A stretch of DNA of 47,553 bases, taken from positions 1 to 47,553 of the forward strand of contig SPJM01000194.1 of assembly GCA_006844585.1 (NCBI GenBank), in the 5' to 3' direction. The notes beneath the pieces are model-generated. The model worked only from the letters and a program-made list of their open reading frames with translations. It ran no database searches and was not told the DNA's origin. Of the stretch, positions 35,369 through 47,553 are shown in pieces. The position numbers and the translations under genes are program-made. This DNA is from Methylococcaceae bacterium (GTDB taxonomy: Bacteria; Pseudomonadota; Gammaproteobacteria; Methylococcales; Methylomonadaceae). Position 1 is the stretch's first letter, and the number at the start of each line of letters is the position of its first letter.

Positions 35369-35524
35369 GGAACGAGAATGAAATAACATCCGCAACTGGC
35401 GCAGGATTTCTGTTCATATTCAAGGCGCGGAAACAGGCGCATAGCAAGCTATGTAACTGTTTCCGCAACGCCGGAGATGGACAGAAAGACCAGTCAGTTT
35501 CGGATGTTATAAAATTCACGTTCC
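35369..35524. mobile_element. 156-bp MITE-like palindromic element
   Basis: Ends begin GGAACG and end CGTTCC, with imperfect inverted repeats over about 45 bases at each side, sharing ATAACATCCG and TTTCTGT. The middle holds a second near-perfect palindrome (GCGGAAACAG...CTGTTTCCGC, CATAG/CTATG). The whole unit can fold into one long hairpin. TAA flanks both ends (35366-35368 and 35525-35527), a possible 3-bp target duplication. No gene is inside. It sits between the divergent rlmE and yhbY genes. Confidence 0.7.
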
Positions 35525-35589
35525 TAACCAATAATTTAATGACTATGCTGCAAATTAAAGCCTTGCAGCCAAATTGATAAGGACCCAGA

Positions 35590-35871
35590 TTGAACGCCCT
35601 CGAGAAAAAGAAATTAAAGTCGCTTGCCCATCCATTAAAAGCGGTCGTTTACGTCGGCCAGGCCGGAGTCACAGACGCCGTATTAAATGAAGTTAACATT
35701 GCTCTGGATGCGCATGAATTGATCAAAATTAAAATACGCGCGGATCGCGATGAACGTAAAATTTACGCCGAATATATTTGCCGGGAAACTCAAGCGGAGC
35801 TGATTCAATCGATTGGGCAAATCATAATTGTATATCGCAAAAACGTCAAAAAGAAAGCTAAAAAATCTTAA
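35590..35871 (+). CDS. yhbY: YhbY/CRS1-type RNA-binding protein
   Basis: The 93-residue protein is a single CRM (CRS1-YhbY) domain that binds pre-50S ribosomes. It shows KKKLKSLAHPLKAVVYVGQAGVT with the GxxG-type loop VGQAGV, then IKIKIRADRDERK, and a basic tail KKKAKKS. The start is a TTG at 35590 with AAGGA eight bases ahead; no ATG fits the conserved N-terminus. It is the only plus-strand gene in this stretch and sits head to head with rlmE, as in E. coli. Confidence 0.93.
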   Translation: MNALEKKKLKSLAHPLKAVVYVGQAGVTDAVLNEVNIALDAHELIKIKIRADRDERKIYAEYICRETQAELIQSIGQIIIVYRKNVKKKAKKS

Positions 35872-35882
35872 CTTTCTGATTC

Positions 35883-35925
35883 AAACCCTACTTTGCCGAC
35901 TTTTTTCATAGACTAAGTAGGGTTT
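35883..35925. terminator. bidirectional terminator between yhbY and greA
   Basis: AAACCCTACTT at 35883-35893 is perfectly inverted at 35915-35925 (AAGTAGGGTTT). It lies between two converging genes and can serve both. Confidence 0.8.
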
Positions 35926-35936
35926 AATTTTAGGCT

Positions 35937-36413
35937 TTATATGTATTCAATTGATAGAATTTCGTACTCTTTATTGCCGCCCGGCGCTTTAACCTCGACA
36001 ACATCTTCAACTTCTTTGCCGATCAAGGCGCGCGCAATAGGCGAACCGACTGAAATACGGCCTTCTTTAATATTCGCCTCATCTTCGCCGACAATTTGGT
36101 AGGTCACGACATTTTCAGAATCCAAATCTTCAATTTCAACCGTTGCCCCAAAAACCACCTTACCGTTGGCGTCCATTTGCTTCACATCAATAATATTCGC
36201 ATTCGATAATTTACCTTCAATTTCCGCGATTCGACCCTCAGCAAAACTTTGTTGTTCCCGCGCCGCATGATATTCTGCGTTCTCTTTTAAATCGCCATGC
36301 TCGCGCGCTTCCGCAATCGCGGCAATGATTCTGGGGCGCACCACAGTTTTCAGTTCTTCCAATTCCTCACGCAATTTATTTGCGCCATTAACGGTTAGAG
36401 GGACTTTATTCAT
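35937..36413 (-). CDS. greA: transcript cleavage factor GreA
   Basis: The 158-residue factor rescues backtracked RNA polymerase by stimulating transcript cleavage. It has the N-terminal coiled coil ([20 protein letters not shown]) with the acidic tip pair in [20 protein letters not shown] (D-x-x-E at the tip) and the C-terminal FKBP-like domain ([20 protein letters not shown]). The length is normal. It follows carB on the same strand after 106 bp, a frequent order in gammaproteobacteria. Confidence 0.97.
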   Translation of the reverse strand: MNKVPLTVNGANKLREELEELKTVVRPRIIAAIAEAREHGDLKENAEYHAAREQQSFAEGRIAEIEGKLSNANIIDVKQMDANGKVVFGATVEIEDLDSENVVTYQIVGEDEANIKEGRISVGSPIARALIGKEVEDVVEVKAPGGNKEYEILSIEYI

Positions 36414-36519
36414 TTACTACTCCTAATCCATTTCTATTCTGTCTAAACATTAACCTCACCTTGCCATCGTAGCGCCATGCGACTACAACTTATCAATGGC
36501 GAAGCAGGGTTAATTCAAA

Positions 36520-39500
36520 TCAATTAAAGGTTTCGTGCAAGTCATGCAAGCAGTTAACATCGCCCGCATCTAACTCGCCCAGGGCGTAACAGGCTGCTTT
36601 TGCGCCCGCCATGGTAGTGTAATAGGTTACCCGGTGCTGCAAAGCTTCGCGGCGCATTGTGAAGGAATCGGTGATCGATTTAATGCCTTCCGTGGTATTC
36701 ACAATCATTTGAATCTGATCATTTTTAATCATATCCACCGTATTCGGCCGCCCTTCATTAACCTTATAAACAGCTTCACAGGCAATTCCGGCTTCTTTCA
36801 ACACTTTTTCCGTACCTCGGGTCGCCACGATTTGATAATTTTTATCAATCAACATTTGCGCTAATTCCGCAGCTTTAGGTTTATCTCGATTACGAATACT
36901 CATCAAGACTTTACCGCCCTGACTCAAATCAATTCCAGCCGCCCGCTGTGATTTAGCAAACGCTTCGCCAAAGGTTTTACCCACCCCCATCACTTCACCG
37001 GTGGACTTCATTTCCGGGCCTAATAAAGGATCAACGCCCGGAAATTTAACAAAAGGAAAAACCGCTTCTTTTACCGAATAATATTCGGGAATACGCTCTC
37101 CCTCAATCCCCTGTTCTTTCAAGGTTTTGCCCGCCATACACAAGGCGGCTATTTTAGCCAGCGGATAACCGGTCGCCTTAGAGACAAACGGCGCAGTCCG
37201 CGAAGCTCTTGGATTCACTTCCAATACATAAATAGTATCGCCCTGTATCGCGAATTGAGTATTCATCAAACCGCGAACACCCAAAGCTTCGGCCATTTTC
37301 GCGACTTGTTCGCGCAATTGATCCTGCATGTCTGCGGATAATTCATAAGGCGGAATCGAACAGGCCGAATCTCCGGAATGCACCCCGGCTTGCTCGATAT
37401 GCTCCATCAAACCGCCGATCAACAAGGTTTCACCGTCATAAATGGCGTCCACGTCCATTTCCACTGCATCATCCAGAAAGCGATCCAGTAACACCGGCGC
37501 ATCGTTGGAGACGCTGACCGCTTCTTTCATATAACGCCGCAAACCGTCCTCATTGATGACGATTTCCATACCGCGCCCGCCTAATACATAAGAAGGCCTC
37601 ACTACCAAAGGATAGCCCAGTTCTTTAGCTTCGCTGATGGCCTGCTCTACAGAACGAGCTGTGCCATTCGGCGGTTGCTTCAAACCCAAGCGATCCAGTA
37701 ATTTCTGGAATCGTTCCCGATCTTCCGCCAAATCAATGGAATCCGGTGAGGTGCCGATAATCGGCGCTCCGGCGGCCTCTAGGGCGCGCGCTAATTTCAA
37801 CGGGGTTTGCCCGCCATATTGCACAATCACTCCTTTCGGCTTTTCCAAATCGATGATTTCCAGCACATCTTCTAAAGTCAAGGGCTCGAAATATAAACGG
37901 TCAGAAGTATCGAAATCCGTTGAAACCGTTTCCGGGTTACAGTTGATCATGATGGTTTCAAAACCATTTTCACGCAATGCCAAAGCTGCGTGTACGCAAC
38001 AATAGTCAAACTCAATCCCTTGTCCGATGCGGTTGGGACCACCGCCCAGAATAATAATTTTGTCGCGTTCAGTGGTTTGCGATTCACATTCCTCTTCATA
38101 AGTGGAATATAAATAAGCGGTATCGGAAGCAAATTCCGCCGCGCAAGAATCAATACGCTTATAAACCGGTCGGATATTTTGTTTTTGGCGAATATTACGC
38201 ACTTCTGATTCTTTAGTATCCAATAGATACGCGATGCGCGCATCGGAAAAACCTTGTCGCTTCAAACGCAATAACTGCCCTGACTCCAGTGTCGCCAAGG
38301 TTTTGCTGGCTAAAGATTGTTCGCTGTTGATCAAGTCCTCTATTTGCGCCAGAAACCACGGATCAATTTTGCAGGCTTCATGAATATCGTCGAAACTCAA
38401 GCCGCTGCGGAAAGCATCAGCCAGATACCATAAACGTTGCGGTCCGGGATGCCTTAATTCGCGCTGAATCACATCTTGAATATTTTCCTCATTCAAATCC
38501 GCCACTTCATTAAGTCCGTCTACGCCGACTTCCAAGCCGCGCAATGCTTTTTGAACAGACTCCTGGAAAGTACGGCCTATCGCCATCACTTCGCCGACCG
38601 ACTTCATTTGCGTAGTCAATCGATCATCTGCTTGCGGGAATTTTTCAAACGTGAAACGCGGCACTTTGGTGACGACATAATCAATAGTCGGCTCAAACGA
38701 TGCCGGCGTCGCGCCGCCGGTGATTTCATTTTGTAATTCATCCAGGGTATAGCCCACCGCCAATTTCGCGGCGACTTTAGCGATTGGAAAACCAGTCGCT
38801 TTAGACGCTAACGCCGATGAACGCGACACCCTTGGATTCATTTCGATCACTACTAAGCGCCCATTTTCGGGGTTAATCGCAACCTGAACATTGGAACCGC
38901 CGGTATCCACGCCGATTTCGCGCAATACATCAATTGAAAGATTCCGCAGAATTTGATATTCCTTATCGGTTAAGGTTTGCGCCGGAGCAACCGTGATGGA
39001 ATCACCGGTATGTACGCCCATTGGATCAAAGTTTTCAATTGAACAGACTATGATGCAGTTATCTTTGGAATCGCGCACCACTTCCATTTCAAATTCTTTC
39101 CAACCCAATACCGATTCTTCGATCAACAATTCATTGGTCGGCGATAAATACAAGCCGCGCTCACAAATTTCGATGAACTCTTCTTTGTTATAAGCAATAC
39201 CACCGCCGCTGCCGCCCATGGTAAAAGAAGGTCGAATCACCGTCGGATAACCGACTTCCGCTTGCGCGACAAAAGCTTCTTCCATAGTATGCGCCACATT
39301 TGAACGCGCTACTTCATAGCCGATTTTACGCATTGCCTGATTAAACAAGTCGCGATCTTCCGCTTTATTAATCGCTTCTTTGCTGGCGCCGATCATTTGC
39401 ACGCCGTATTTTTCCAATACCCCGTGCGCATCTAAATCCAAAGCGCAGTTCAAGGCCGTTTGCCCGCCCATGGTCGGCAAAACAGCGTCCGGTTTTTCTT

Positions 39501-39738
39501 TGGCGATAATTTTTTCTACGGTTTGCCAATCGATTGGTTCGATATATACCGCATCGGCCATATCAGGATCCGTCATAATCGTCGCCGGATTGGAATTAAC
39601 CAGGATAACTCTGAATCCTTCTTCACGCAGCGCTTTACAAGCTTGTGTGCCGGAATAATCAAACTCACAAGCTTGTCCGATCACAATGGGGCCTGCGCCC
39701 AGTAATAATATTGATTTTATGTCAGTTCTTTTTGGCAT
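36520..39738 (-). CDS. carB: carbamoyl-phosphate synthase large subunit
   Basis: The 1072-residue subunit makes carbamoyl phosphate from bicarbonate, ammonia and two ATP for arginine and pyrimidine synthesis. Both ATP-grasp halves are intact: the N-terminal carboxyphosphate half ([48 protein letters not shown]) and the C-terminal carbamate half ([44 protein letters not shown]). The C-terminal MGS-like allosteric domain is also intact. It follows carA after 31 bp in one operon. Confidence 0.98.
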   Translation of the reverse strand: MPKRTDIKSILLLGAGPIVIGQACEFDYSGTQACKALREEGFRVILVNSNPATIMTDPDMADAVYIEPIDWQTVEKIIAKEKPDAVLPTMGGQTALNCALDLDAHGVLEKYGVQMIGASKEAINKAEDRDLFNQAMRKIGYEVARSNVAHTMEEAFVAQAEVGYPTVIRPSFTMGGSGGGIAYNKEEFIEICERGLYLSPTNELLIEESVLGWKEFEMEVVRDSKDNCIIVCSIENFDPMGVHTGDSITVAPAQTLTDKEYQILRNLSIDVLREIGVDTGGSNVQVAINPENGRLVVIEMNPRVSRSSALASKATGFPIAKVAAKLAVGYTLDELQNEITGGATPASFEPTIDYVVTKVPRFTFEKFPQADDRLTTQMKSVGEVMAIGRTFQESVQKALRGLEVGVDGLNEVADLNEENIQDVIQRELRHPGPQRLWYLADAFRSGLSFDDIHEACKIDPWFLAQIEDLINSEQSLASKTLATLESGQLLRLKRQGFSDARIAYLLDTKESEVRNIRQKQNIRPVYKRIDSCAAEFASDTAYLYSTYEEECESQTTERDKIIILGGGPNRIGQGIEFDYCCVHAALALRENGFETIMINCNPETVSTDFDTSDRLYFEPLTLEDVLEIIDLEKPKGVIVQYGGQTPLKLARALEAAGAPIIGTSPDSIDLAEDRERFQKLLDRLGLKQPPNGTARSVEQAISEAKELGYPLVVRPSYVLGGRGMEIVINEDGLRRYMKEAVSVSNDAPVLLDRFLDDAVEMDVDAIYDGETLLIGGLMEHIEQAGVHSGDSACSIPPYELSADMQDQLREQVAKMAEALGVRGLMNTQFAIQGDTIYVLEVNPRASRTAPFVSKATGYPLAKIAALCMAGKTLKEQGIEGERIPEYYSVKEAVFPFVKFPGVDPLLGPEMKSTGEVMGVGKTFGEAFAKSQRAAGIDLSQGGKVLMSIRNRDKPKAAELAQMLIDKNYQIVATRGTEKVLKEAGIACEAVYKVNEGRPNTVDMIKNDQIQMIVNTTEGIKSITDSFTMRREALQHRVTYYTTMAGAKAACYALGELDAGDVNCLHDLHETFN

Positions 39739-39769
39739 ATTGGTTCAGCGTATAGAGATAGGAACAAAA

Positions 39770-40894
39770 TTAAGCTTGTTGCATCATTGTCATGAAATCA
39801 TCGAATAATGATTCAACATCATGCGGTCCAGGGCTGGCTTCGGGATGTCCCTGAAAGCTCATCGCCGGACAATCAGTGCGCTCTATTCCTTGCAAACTGC
39901 CGTCGAATAAAGAATGATACGTTGCTTTCAGATGATCCGGCAGGGAGGCTTCATCTACGGCAAACCCATGATTCTGACTACTGATCATCACCCGTCCCGT
40001 AGCTTTTTGCTGAACCGGATGGTTAGCGCCATGATGGCCGAATTTCATTTTTTGAGTTTTCGCGCCGCTAGCCAATGCTAATAATTGATGCCCCAAACAA
40101 ATACCGAAAACTGGAATTTTTGTTTCCAGAATCGTTTTAATCGCTTCAATTGCATAAGTGCAAGGCTCAGGGTCGCCCGGTCCATTAGATAAGAACACGC
40201 CGTCCGGATTCATCGCCAACACATCGTCGGCGGGCGTTTGCGCAGGCACTACCGTTACCCGGCAACCTCTATTGACCAATAAACGCAATATATTGCGTTT
40301 GACGCCGAAATCATATGCGACAATATGTTTGCTCAGGTTTTCTCCTTGACCATAGCCCTGCTCTAAATCCCAGGTATTTTCAGTCCACTGATAAATTTCC
40401 GAAGTGGTCACTTGTTTGGCTAAATCCATCCCTTGCAAGCCGGGAAAACTTTCAATCGCACGCGCCGCGCTATGCTCATCCACTTCATCACCCGCTATGA
40501 CACAACCGCGTTGGGCGCCTTTATCACGCAAAATACGGGTTAATTTACGAGTATCGATTTCAGCAATGGCAACGACATTATTTTGTTGCAAATATTCAGT
40601 TAACGTTTGCTCTGATCGCCAATTACAGGCCCGTAACGGAACATCTCTCACCACTAATGCGCTTGCATAAACCTGACCGGATTCATTATCTTCGGCCGTG
40701 GTTCCGACATTACCTATATGCGGATAAGTTAAGGTTACGATTTGTTGCGCATAAGAAGGATCGCTCAAAATTTCTTGATAACCGGTTAATGAAGTGTTGA
40801 AAACCACCTCACCAACCGCAAGGCCGTCTGCGCCGACAGATACGCCTTTGAATACGGTTCCGTCTTCCAGTACCAGTAATGCAGGTTTGTTCAA
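39770..40894 (-). CDS. carA: carbamoyl-phosphate synthase small subunit
   Basis: The glutaminase subunit releases ammonia from glutamine for CarB. A TTG at 40894, with AGGTGG seven bases ahead, begins [16 protein letters not shown] and gives 374 residues; upstream codons run into a terminator hairpin and are rejected. The class I amidotransferase triad is present: C in [11 protein letters not shown] and E in [10 protein letters not shown]. The promoter-distal hairpin directly in front suggests transcription attenuation. It is cotranscribed with carB. Confidence 0.96.
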   Translation of the reverse strand: MNKPALLVLEDGTVFKGVSVGADGLAVGEVVFNTSLTGYQEILSDPSYAQQIVTLTYPHIGNVGTTAEDNESGQVYASALVVRDVPLRACNWRSEQTLTEYLQQNNVVAIAEIDTRKLTRILRDKGAQRGCVIAGDEVDEHSAARAIESFPGLQGMDLAKQVTTSEIYQWTENTWDLEQGYGQGENLSKHIVAYDFGVKRNILRLLVNRGCRVTVVPAQTPADDVLAMNPDGVFLSNGPGDPEPCTYAIEAIKTILETKIPVFGICLGHQLLALASGAKTQKMKFGHHGANHPVQQKATGRVMISSQNHGFAVDEASLPDHLKATYHSLFDGSLQGIERTDCPAMSFQGHPEASPGPHDVESLFDDFMTMMQQA

Positions 40895-40913
40895 AATTAG
40901 CCACCTATTGATT

Positions 40914-40967
40914 AAAAAAAACGGGATCAAGTTCTTAAAAACGTCAGCTTCAAGAACTCTATCCCGT
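40914..40967 (-). terminator. terminator or attenuator in the carA leader
   Basis: On the minus strand ACGGGAT...AGTTCTT pairs with AAGAACT...ATCCCGT (40921-40936 with 40952-40967), followed by a run of eight T ending about 20 bases before the carA TTG. It either ends the dnaJ-dapB transcript or attenuates carAB. A GATAAT-like box just upstream, on the dapB side, would put a carA promoter ahead of it, favouring attenuation. Confidence 0.75.
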
Positions 40968-41039
40968 AATTTCGGACAAAATTAATTAATTTTACGAAAA
41001 TATTATCACAAATTCATTAACAATTTTCAGCCTGTTGTA

Positions 41040-42979
<1,940 letters not shown>

Positions 42980-43091
42980 GTTTTAACCCACTCCCTGTTT
43001 TTCGGGAGAAACAATTCATAAATTGCAACAATAAAGGCTCAACCAACAACCCTGATAAGCCTGAACAACTTTTACTCTGTACTTCAAATAC

Positions 43092-43126
43092 AAAAAAAAC
43101 CGCACTGGCTTAACCAGTGCAGTTTT
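43092..43126 (-). terminator. rho-independent terminator after dnaK
   Basis: GCACTGG at 43102-43108 pairs with CCAGTGC at 43114-43120; on the minus strand a run of eight T follows. It lies 27 bp behind the dnaK stop and partly uncouples dnaJ from hrcA-grpE-dnaK. Confidence 0.88.
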
Positions 43127-43152
43127 TCTGTCAATTTTTCCGTTTCCGGAAA

Positions 43153-45084
43153 TTATTTTTTGTCATCATCTTTGACTTCTTCAAACTCCGCATCAACAAC
43201 GGAGTCGTCAGCCGGTTCTGCAGTAGCCTGTTCTGCGCCCGCCTCAGCCGCGCCTTCAGCGCCGCCTTTTTGCGCATAAACGCGTTCAGCTAATTTACCG
43301 GATAATTCAGTCAAAGCATTGGTTTTCGCTTCAATAGCATCTTTATCATCGCCTTTAACCGCTTCTTTCAAATCATTAATCGCCGATTCGATAGCGGATT
43401 TTTCATCGCCCTGAACTTGATCGCCCAATTCTTCCATTGATTTTTCCGTCGCATGAATCATGCCTTCAGCAGCATTACGCGCTGATACTAACTCAGTGAC
43501 TTTTTTGTCTTCCTCGGCATGCGCTTCGGCGTCTTTTACCATACGATCGACTTCATCATCCGACAAGCCGCTAGACGCTTTAATGACGATGGATTGTTCC
43601 TTGCCGGTTGCTTTATCTTTAGCAGACACATTCAAAATACCATTGGCGTCGATATCAAACGACACTTCAATTTGCGGCACACCGCGCGGCGCAGGCGGAA
43701 TATCCGACAAATCAAAACGACCCAAAGATTTATTACCGCTGGCGACTTCACGTTCGCCTTGCAATACATGTACAGTCACCGCCGTCTGGTTATCTTCAGC
43801 CGTTGAAAACACTTGCGCCGCATTGGTCGGAATCGTAGTGTTTTTCTCGATTAATTTAGTCATCACGCCGCCCATGGTTTCGATACCCAAAGACAACGGC
43901 GTTACATCCAATAACAAGACATCTTTAACATCACCGCCCAAAACCCCGGCCTGAACTGCCGCACCCAAAGCAACCGCTTCATCCGGATTGACATCTTTTC
44001 TAGGTTCTTTGCCGAACAAGTCTTGTACAAATTCTTGTACTTTCGGCATACGGGTTTGTCCGCCCACCAAAATCACATCATCAATAGCCGATGCAGAGAT
44101 ACCGGCGTCTTTTATAGCTTGCAGACAAGGCGCTTTACTTCTCTCAATCAAATCTTCAACCAAAGATTCTAACTTGGCGCGGCTTAATTTAACGTTTAAA
44201 TGTTTAGGACCGGAAGCGTCCGCAGTCACATAAGGCAAATTAATATCGGTTTGCTCAGTTGATGACAATTCAATCTTGGCTTTTTCAGCCGCTTCTTTTA
44301 AGCGTTGCAAAGCCAAAGGATCGTTATGTAAGTCGATGCCGTTCTCTTTTTTGAACTCATCGGCCAAATAATCGATGATGCGCAAATCGAAATCTTCACC
44401 GCCCAGGAAAGTGTCGCCATTAGTCGCCAACACTTCAAACTGATGCTCGCCTTCAATTTCTGCAATTTCAATGATTGAAATATCGAAGGTGCCGCCGCCC
44501 AAATCATAAACGGCAATCGTAGTATCGCCTTTCGGTTTATCCATACCGAAAGCCAAGGCTGCCGCTGTCGGCTCATTAATGATCCGCTTTACATCCAAAC
44601 CGGCAATACGACCGGCGTCTTTAGTCGCTTGCCGTTGCGAGTCATTGAAATAAGCAGGCACAGTAATAACCGCTTCTTTCACTTCTTCGCCCAAAAATGC
44701 TTCAGCATCTTTTTTCAATTTCATCAAAATGCGGGATGAAACTTCCGGCGCCGCCATTTTTTTACCGTGACACTCAACCCAAGCATCACCGTTTTCCGCC
44801 TCAATGATTTTATAAGGCACCATTTTGATGTCTTTTTGCACAGCTTCGTCTTTAAAACGACGACCGATCAAACGCTTAATCGCAAACAAAGTGTTTTCCG
44901 GATTAGTGACCGCTTGGCGTTTCGCAGACTGCCCCACCAAAACTTCATCATCATTACTAAACGCAATAATAGAAGGTGTCGTGCGCGCGCCCTCGCTGTT
45001 TTCAATCACCCGCGCCGTACCATTTTCCAATACCGCCACGCATGAGTTGGTTGTCCCTAAATCAATTCCAATAATCTTGCCCAT
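43153..45084 (-). CDS. dnaK: chaperone DnaK (Hsp70)
   Basis: The ATG at 45084, with GGAG six bases upstream, starts [20 protein letters not shown] and gives 643 residues. The ATPase domain shows the phosphate loops ([15 protein letters not shown]) and [13 protein letters not shown]. The interdomain linker [15 protein letters not shown] and the substrate-binding domain are intact, with a disordered acidic tail ending [11 protein letters not shown]. DnaK folds and refolds proteins with DnaJ and GrpE. It is the third gene of the HrcA/CIRCE-controlled operon. Confidence 0.98.
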   Translation of the reverse strand: MGKIIGIDLGTTNSCVAVLENGTARVIENSEGARTTPSIIAFSNDDEVLVGQSAKRQAVTNPENTLFAIKRLIGRRFKDEAVQKDIKMVPYKIIEAENGDAWVECHGKKMAAPEVSSRILMKLKKDAEAFLGEEVKEAVITVPAYFNDSQRQATKDAGRIAGLDVKRIINEPTAAALAFGMDKPKGDTTIAVYDLGGGTFDISIIEIAEIEGEHQFEVLATNGDTFLGGEDFDLRIIDYLADEFKKENGIDLHNDPLALQRLKEAAEKAKIELSSTEQTDINLPYVTADASGPKHLNVKLSRAKLESLVEDLIERSKAPCLQAIKDAGISASAIDDVILVGGQTRMPKVQEFVQDLFGKEPRKDVNPDEAVALGAAVQAGVLGGDVKDVLLLDVTPLSLGIETMGGVMTKLIEKNTTIPTNAAQVFSTAEDNQTAVTVHVLQGEREVASGNKSLGRFDLSDIPPAPRGVPQIEVSFDIDANGILNVSAKDKATGKEQSIVIKASSGLSDDEVDRMVKDAEAHAEEDKKVTELVSARNAAEGMIHATEKSMEELGDQVQGDEKSAIESAINDLKEAVKGDDKDAIEAKTNALTELSGKLAERVYAQKGGAEGAAEAGAEQATAEPADDSVVDAEFEEVKDDDKK

Positions 45085-45151
45085 TGAATTCTCCAAACTT
45101 GAAATAAATATTTTTTTACTTGCTAGTGATATGCGGTTTGATAATTTAATT

Positions 45152-45826
45152 TCAAGCCTGTTCGTCAACTTTTACCGAATCGCCGGCCGGCTTGTCTTCA
45201 GCCTTGGAAACCACGACCATCGCCGGTCTGATCAGGCGTCCGTTCAACTTATAACCTTTCTGAAAAACATTAATAACAGTATTCGGAGCCACATCTGCGC
45301 TAGGCATCATCGACATCGCCTGGTGCTCTTCCGGATTGAAAGGCTGACCGGCCGGATCAATGGCTTCGATATTAAATTTGGCGAACACCGTCTCGAATTG
45401 TTTCAGCGTCAGCTCGGCCCCTTCCTTAAACTTAATTACTTCGGGGTTATCCGTAGTTGCCGCCTGCAAGCCCAGTTCCAAGCTATCAATAACCGACAGC
45501 AATTCCTTAGCAAATTTTTCCAGGGCGAATTTATGCGCGCTTTCCAAATCTTTTTGAGTGCGCCTTTTCAAATTTTCCATTTCCGCCTGAGTGCGAACCG
45601 CTTTATCCCAGTTTTCTCCCGCTTTCTTTTCAGCCGCCGCCAATTGTTTTTTCAACTCTTCAACATTGACTTCTTCAACTTCGGTGGAAACCTGCTCTTG
45701 TTGCTCTTCTACAGCTTGCTCGCCATCCGAGGCTTCATTTTCAGAATTTAATTGTTCACCAGCCGATGCATTTGATTCAGTATCCAATTGATCTTCTGAT
45801 TCAGATGAGGTTTGCTCTTGAGTCAT
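45152..45826 (-). CDS. grpE: nucleotide exchange factor GrpE
   Basis: The ATG at 45826 has GGAG six bases ahead and gives 224 residues. The acidic, Ser/Glu/Gln-rich first 60 residues are unusually long. Then come the dimerising coiled coil ([38 protein letters not shown]) and the beta domain ending [33 protein letters not shown]. GrpE releases ADP from DnaK and acts as a thermosensor. It lies between hrcA and dnaK with 52 and 67 bp gaps. Confidence 0.97.
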   Translation of the reverse strand: MTQEQTSSESEDQLDTESNASAGEQLNSENEASDGEQAVEEQQEQVSTEVEEVNVEELKKQLAAAEKKAGENWDKAVRTQAEMENLKRRTQKDLESAHKFALEKFAKELLSVIDSLELGLQAATTDNPEVIKFKEGAELTLKQFETVFAKFNIEAIDPAGQPFNPEEHQAMSMMPSADVAPNTVINVFQKGYKLNGRLIRPAMVVVSKAEDKPAGDSVKVDEQA

Positions 45827-45878
45827 ACGCCACTCCAAAATGTAAATAACTGTTTAATTTCCCCTAAAATGGGGATTT

Positions 45879-46919
45879 TCATTTAGGATTCAAGGCTGCG
45901 CCTAATAATTTTGCAGTCACATCAACATAGGGAATCACTTTTTCATAAGCCATGCGAGTCGGCCCGATCACCCCTAACACGCCGACCACTTGATCATTAA
46001 CCGTATAGGGCGCCGTCACCACGCTACACTGTTCAAAAGCCTGATAACCTGATTCTTCGCCGATAAAAATCTGTACGCCCTCGGTTGTTTGGCATTTATC
46101 TAATAAGTGAATAACCCCCTGCTTATGATTAAAGGCTTCAAACAGTTTTTTTAGACGTTCCATTTCGGATAATTCAGAAAATTCCATCAGATTGGTTTGG
46201 CCGCTTAATACATAGTCTTCATCGGACTTTTGATCCAGCGCTCGGTGAGCGATATTCACCGCATCGACCATGCCTTGATTTAGCAGTTCGCGGTCGCTTT
46301 CCAACTCGGCAAGCACCGACGCCCTAACCGATGAAACGCTGCGCCCCGCATAAACTGAATTTAAATAATTGGCCGTCTGCTGCAATTCAGCCGGACTAAA
46401 AACCTTATCCGTGTGAATGATTTTATTGTGAACCTGTTGTTCATCGGTCACGTATATGACTAAGATACGATTATTGGACAGGGGTAAAAACTCAATATGG
46501 TTCAAACATGCGATTTCCGTTTTAGGCAGAGTCACCACGCCGGCCATTTTGGTCACATCCGAGAGTAATTTTGAAGCGCTCTGCAACAAGTTTTCATTAC
46601 CTTTTCCGGTCGTCGCCAATCCCGTCGTCAACTGCTCCAGTTCAAACGAACCGACCGGCTTAACCGTCAATAAGGAATCTACAAATAATCGATAACCGGT
46701 TACCGTCGGCACCCTACCCGCTGACGTATGCGGCGAATGTATCAACCCCAACTCTTCCAAATCAGCCATGACATTGCGAATAGTCGCCGGACTCAAATGA
46801 ATCCCTGGATCTTTCGACAAGGCTCTGGAACCTACCGGCTGCCCGTCTTGAATATAACGCTCAACCAAGGTTTTTAACAAATATAAAGATCTTTCGTTTA
46901 GTTCCTGACTATTTTTCAC
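45879..46919 (-). CDS. hrcA: heat-inducible transcription repressor HrcA
   Basis: HrcA represses class I heat-shock operons by binding the CIRCE inverted repeat; GroEL keeps it active. The winged-helix N-terminus reads RSLYLLKTLVERYIQDGQPV, GSRALSK, LSPATIRNVMADLEELGLI; the central GAF-like and C-terminal domains follow. A GTG at 46919 (346 residues) or a TTG at 46934 (351) may be the start; neither has an ideal ribosome binding site. Its own promoter carries a CIRCE-like operator, so the operon hrcA-grpE-dnaK should be autoregulated. Confidence 0.96.
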   Translation of the reverse strand: MKNSQELNERSLYLLKTLVERYIQDGQPVGSRALSKDPGIHLSPATIRNVMADLEELGLIHSPHTSAGRVPTVTGYRLFVDSLLTVKPVGSFELEQLTTGLATTGKGNENLLQSASKLLSDVTKMAGVVTLPKTEIACLNHIEFLPLSNNRILVIYVTDEQQVHNKIIHTDKVFSPAELQQTANYLNSVYAGRSVSSVRASVLAELESDRELLNQGMVDAVNIAHRALDQKSDEDYVLSGQTNLMEFSELSEMERLKKLFEAFNHKQGVIHLLDKCQTTEGVQIFIGEESGYQAFEQCSVVTAPYTVNDQVVGVLGVIGPTRMAYEKVIPYVDVTAKLLGAALNPK

Positions 46920-46941
46920 ACGCCACCCGAACAATTAATTA

Positions 46942-46968
46942 TCAGCACTCCAAGCAGATGAGCGCCAA
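46942..46968 (-). promoter_or_regulatory. CIRCE operator
   Basis: TCAGCACTC, nine bases, GAGCGCCAA: 15 of 18 arm positions match the CIRCE consensus TTAGCACTC-N9-GAGTGCTAA, with exactly the right spacing. It begins just behind the predicted transcription start of hrcA. Confidence 0.85.
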
Positions 46969-46976
46969 GCCTTGGA

Positions 46977-47004
46977 ATTATCAACATCATTGCAAGCTTG
47001 TCAA
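46977..47004 (-). promoter_or_regulatory. sigma-70 type promoter of the hrcA operon
   Basis: On the minus strand TTGACA (46999-47004) and GATAAT (46977-46982) are separated by 16 bases. Transcription should start near 46970, immediately before the CIRCE element. Confidence 0.8.
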
Positions 47005-47230
47005 TATCGCATTCGCTTTGCACCTGTTTCAAATAAACACATCTTTACTCTCATCGCCTCTCGAATCATAAAACAAAAACAGGAACATTTCTCTTAGACA
47101 ATGGAGTCGAAATTAGCTTATGATAGCGCTAACATATTACATTATCTGTATTAATAGCTCTAAATAAGCCTGACATCGCGTTAAGGAACAGGGGTTATTG
47201 TCACGTTCCTCAAAGATCACAGCAGTCATC

Positions 47231-47503
47231 ATGAATGATCTCGAAACAAAAAGATGTGAAAATACCGAAACTGAATCCATTGTTTTTAATTTTCATATTC
47301 ACAATGTGATTACTCTTGCAGGGGTCAGTTTTCCTAATCACTATTGGTTAGGCTATCAGACCAACGATTTTTTGAGCGGTCGAGTCGTTTTCCAAAACCT
47401 TATCCATCAAGATGACCTTAACCTCAGAGCCTCTTGCAAAACTCTGAGCTCAATTGAAACAAAAGTCCCTCCCGCCTCTAATTTCATTATTTTTTCAACA
47501 TAA
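47231..47503 (+). pseudogene. PAS-domain fragment
   Basis: From the ATG at 47231 the frame encodes 90 residues. The centre (SFPNHYWLGYQTNDFLSGRV, then FQNLIHQDDLN) is the middle of a PAS_3 domain ('..llGY..dDF..g...f..liH.DDl'). After that the expected strands are missing and the frame stops. Upstream residues are poor for a full PAS domain. It is probably the broken start of a PAS/GGDEF-type sensor, or a very small PAS protein; the window ends 50 bases later. Confidence 0.5.
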
Positions 47504-47553
47504 AAAGAGAGAAAGTTGATTTGTGAGTCAAAAAAGTCGTTATTCGTTGTTTT

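Noticed and set aside
45861-45874. CCCC-TAAAAT-GGGG hairpin between hrcA and grpE
   Set aside because: Five-pair stem without a U-run; unlikely to terminate, at most a processing or attenuation site.
47184-47208. GGAAC...CACGTTCC inverted ends resembling the 156-bp element
   Set aside because: Only the outermost bases agree; not enough to annotate as a copy, mentioned only with that element.

Overview
The window is a chromosomal segment from a gammaproteobacterium. The housekeeping order on the minus strand (hrcA-grpE-dnaK, dnaJ-dapB, carA-carB, greA, rlmE-ftsH, glmM, tpiA-secG-tRNA-Leu), the MurL/MurD2 pair and two bacteriohemerythrins fit a methanotroph of the order Methylococcales. That placement is inference: no methane-oxidation gene lies in the window.

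Layout. (a) 1-17000, mixed accessory and metabolic genes: the 3' end of a heparinase-like gene, a secreted protein, an AAA-like ATPase/PD-(D/E)XK protein, a methyltransferase translationally coupled to a BASS-type transporter, a cytoplasm-facing chemoreceptor, a bacteriohemerythrin, an OmpR-type two-component system with a decayed histidine kinase fragment just upstream, a secreted three-repeat protein, the overlapping pair murL-murD2 (alternative route to D-Glu in peptidoglycan), two alpha/beta hydrolases and a second bacteriohemerythrin. (b) 17000-29590, a genomic island ending at the 3' end of tRNA-Leu(GAG), with a deleted tyrosine integrase next to the tRNA. Its core is a type I restriction-modification locus (hsdM-hsdS-...-hsdR) whose hsdS-hsdR gap is packed with extra genes: an FRG-domain protein, a RAYT transposase flanked by inverted REPs, a RhuM-family protein, a DUF3800 protein and a PBECR-like nuclease. 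The left part holds an orphan MNT nucleotidyltransferase with the stump of its HEPN partner. (c) 29590-47200, core housekeeping genes: protein export, glycolysis, amino-sugar synthesis, membrane proteolysis, rRNA methylation, pyrimidine/arginine precursor synthesis, lysine/peptidoglycan precursor synthesis and the heat-shock operon, with a clear promoter plus CIRCE operator in front of hrcA. (d) 47200-end, a broken PAS-domain fragment.

The most unusual feature is the hsd locus. The 5' end of hsdR occurs three times on the minus strand (24816, 22652 and 21253), each time directly behind a different cargo gene. Only the last copy is complete. The first and last are diverged direct repeats of about 410 bp flanking roughly 3.1 kb of cargo, the layout expected if cargo was added by homologous recombination through hsdR. 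The same locus carries two 21-bp palindromic in-frame insertions in hsdR, an in-frame REP doublet in hsdM apparently of the type moved by the neighbouring RAYT, and a possible small RNA antisense to the hsdR leader.
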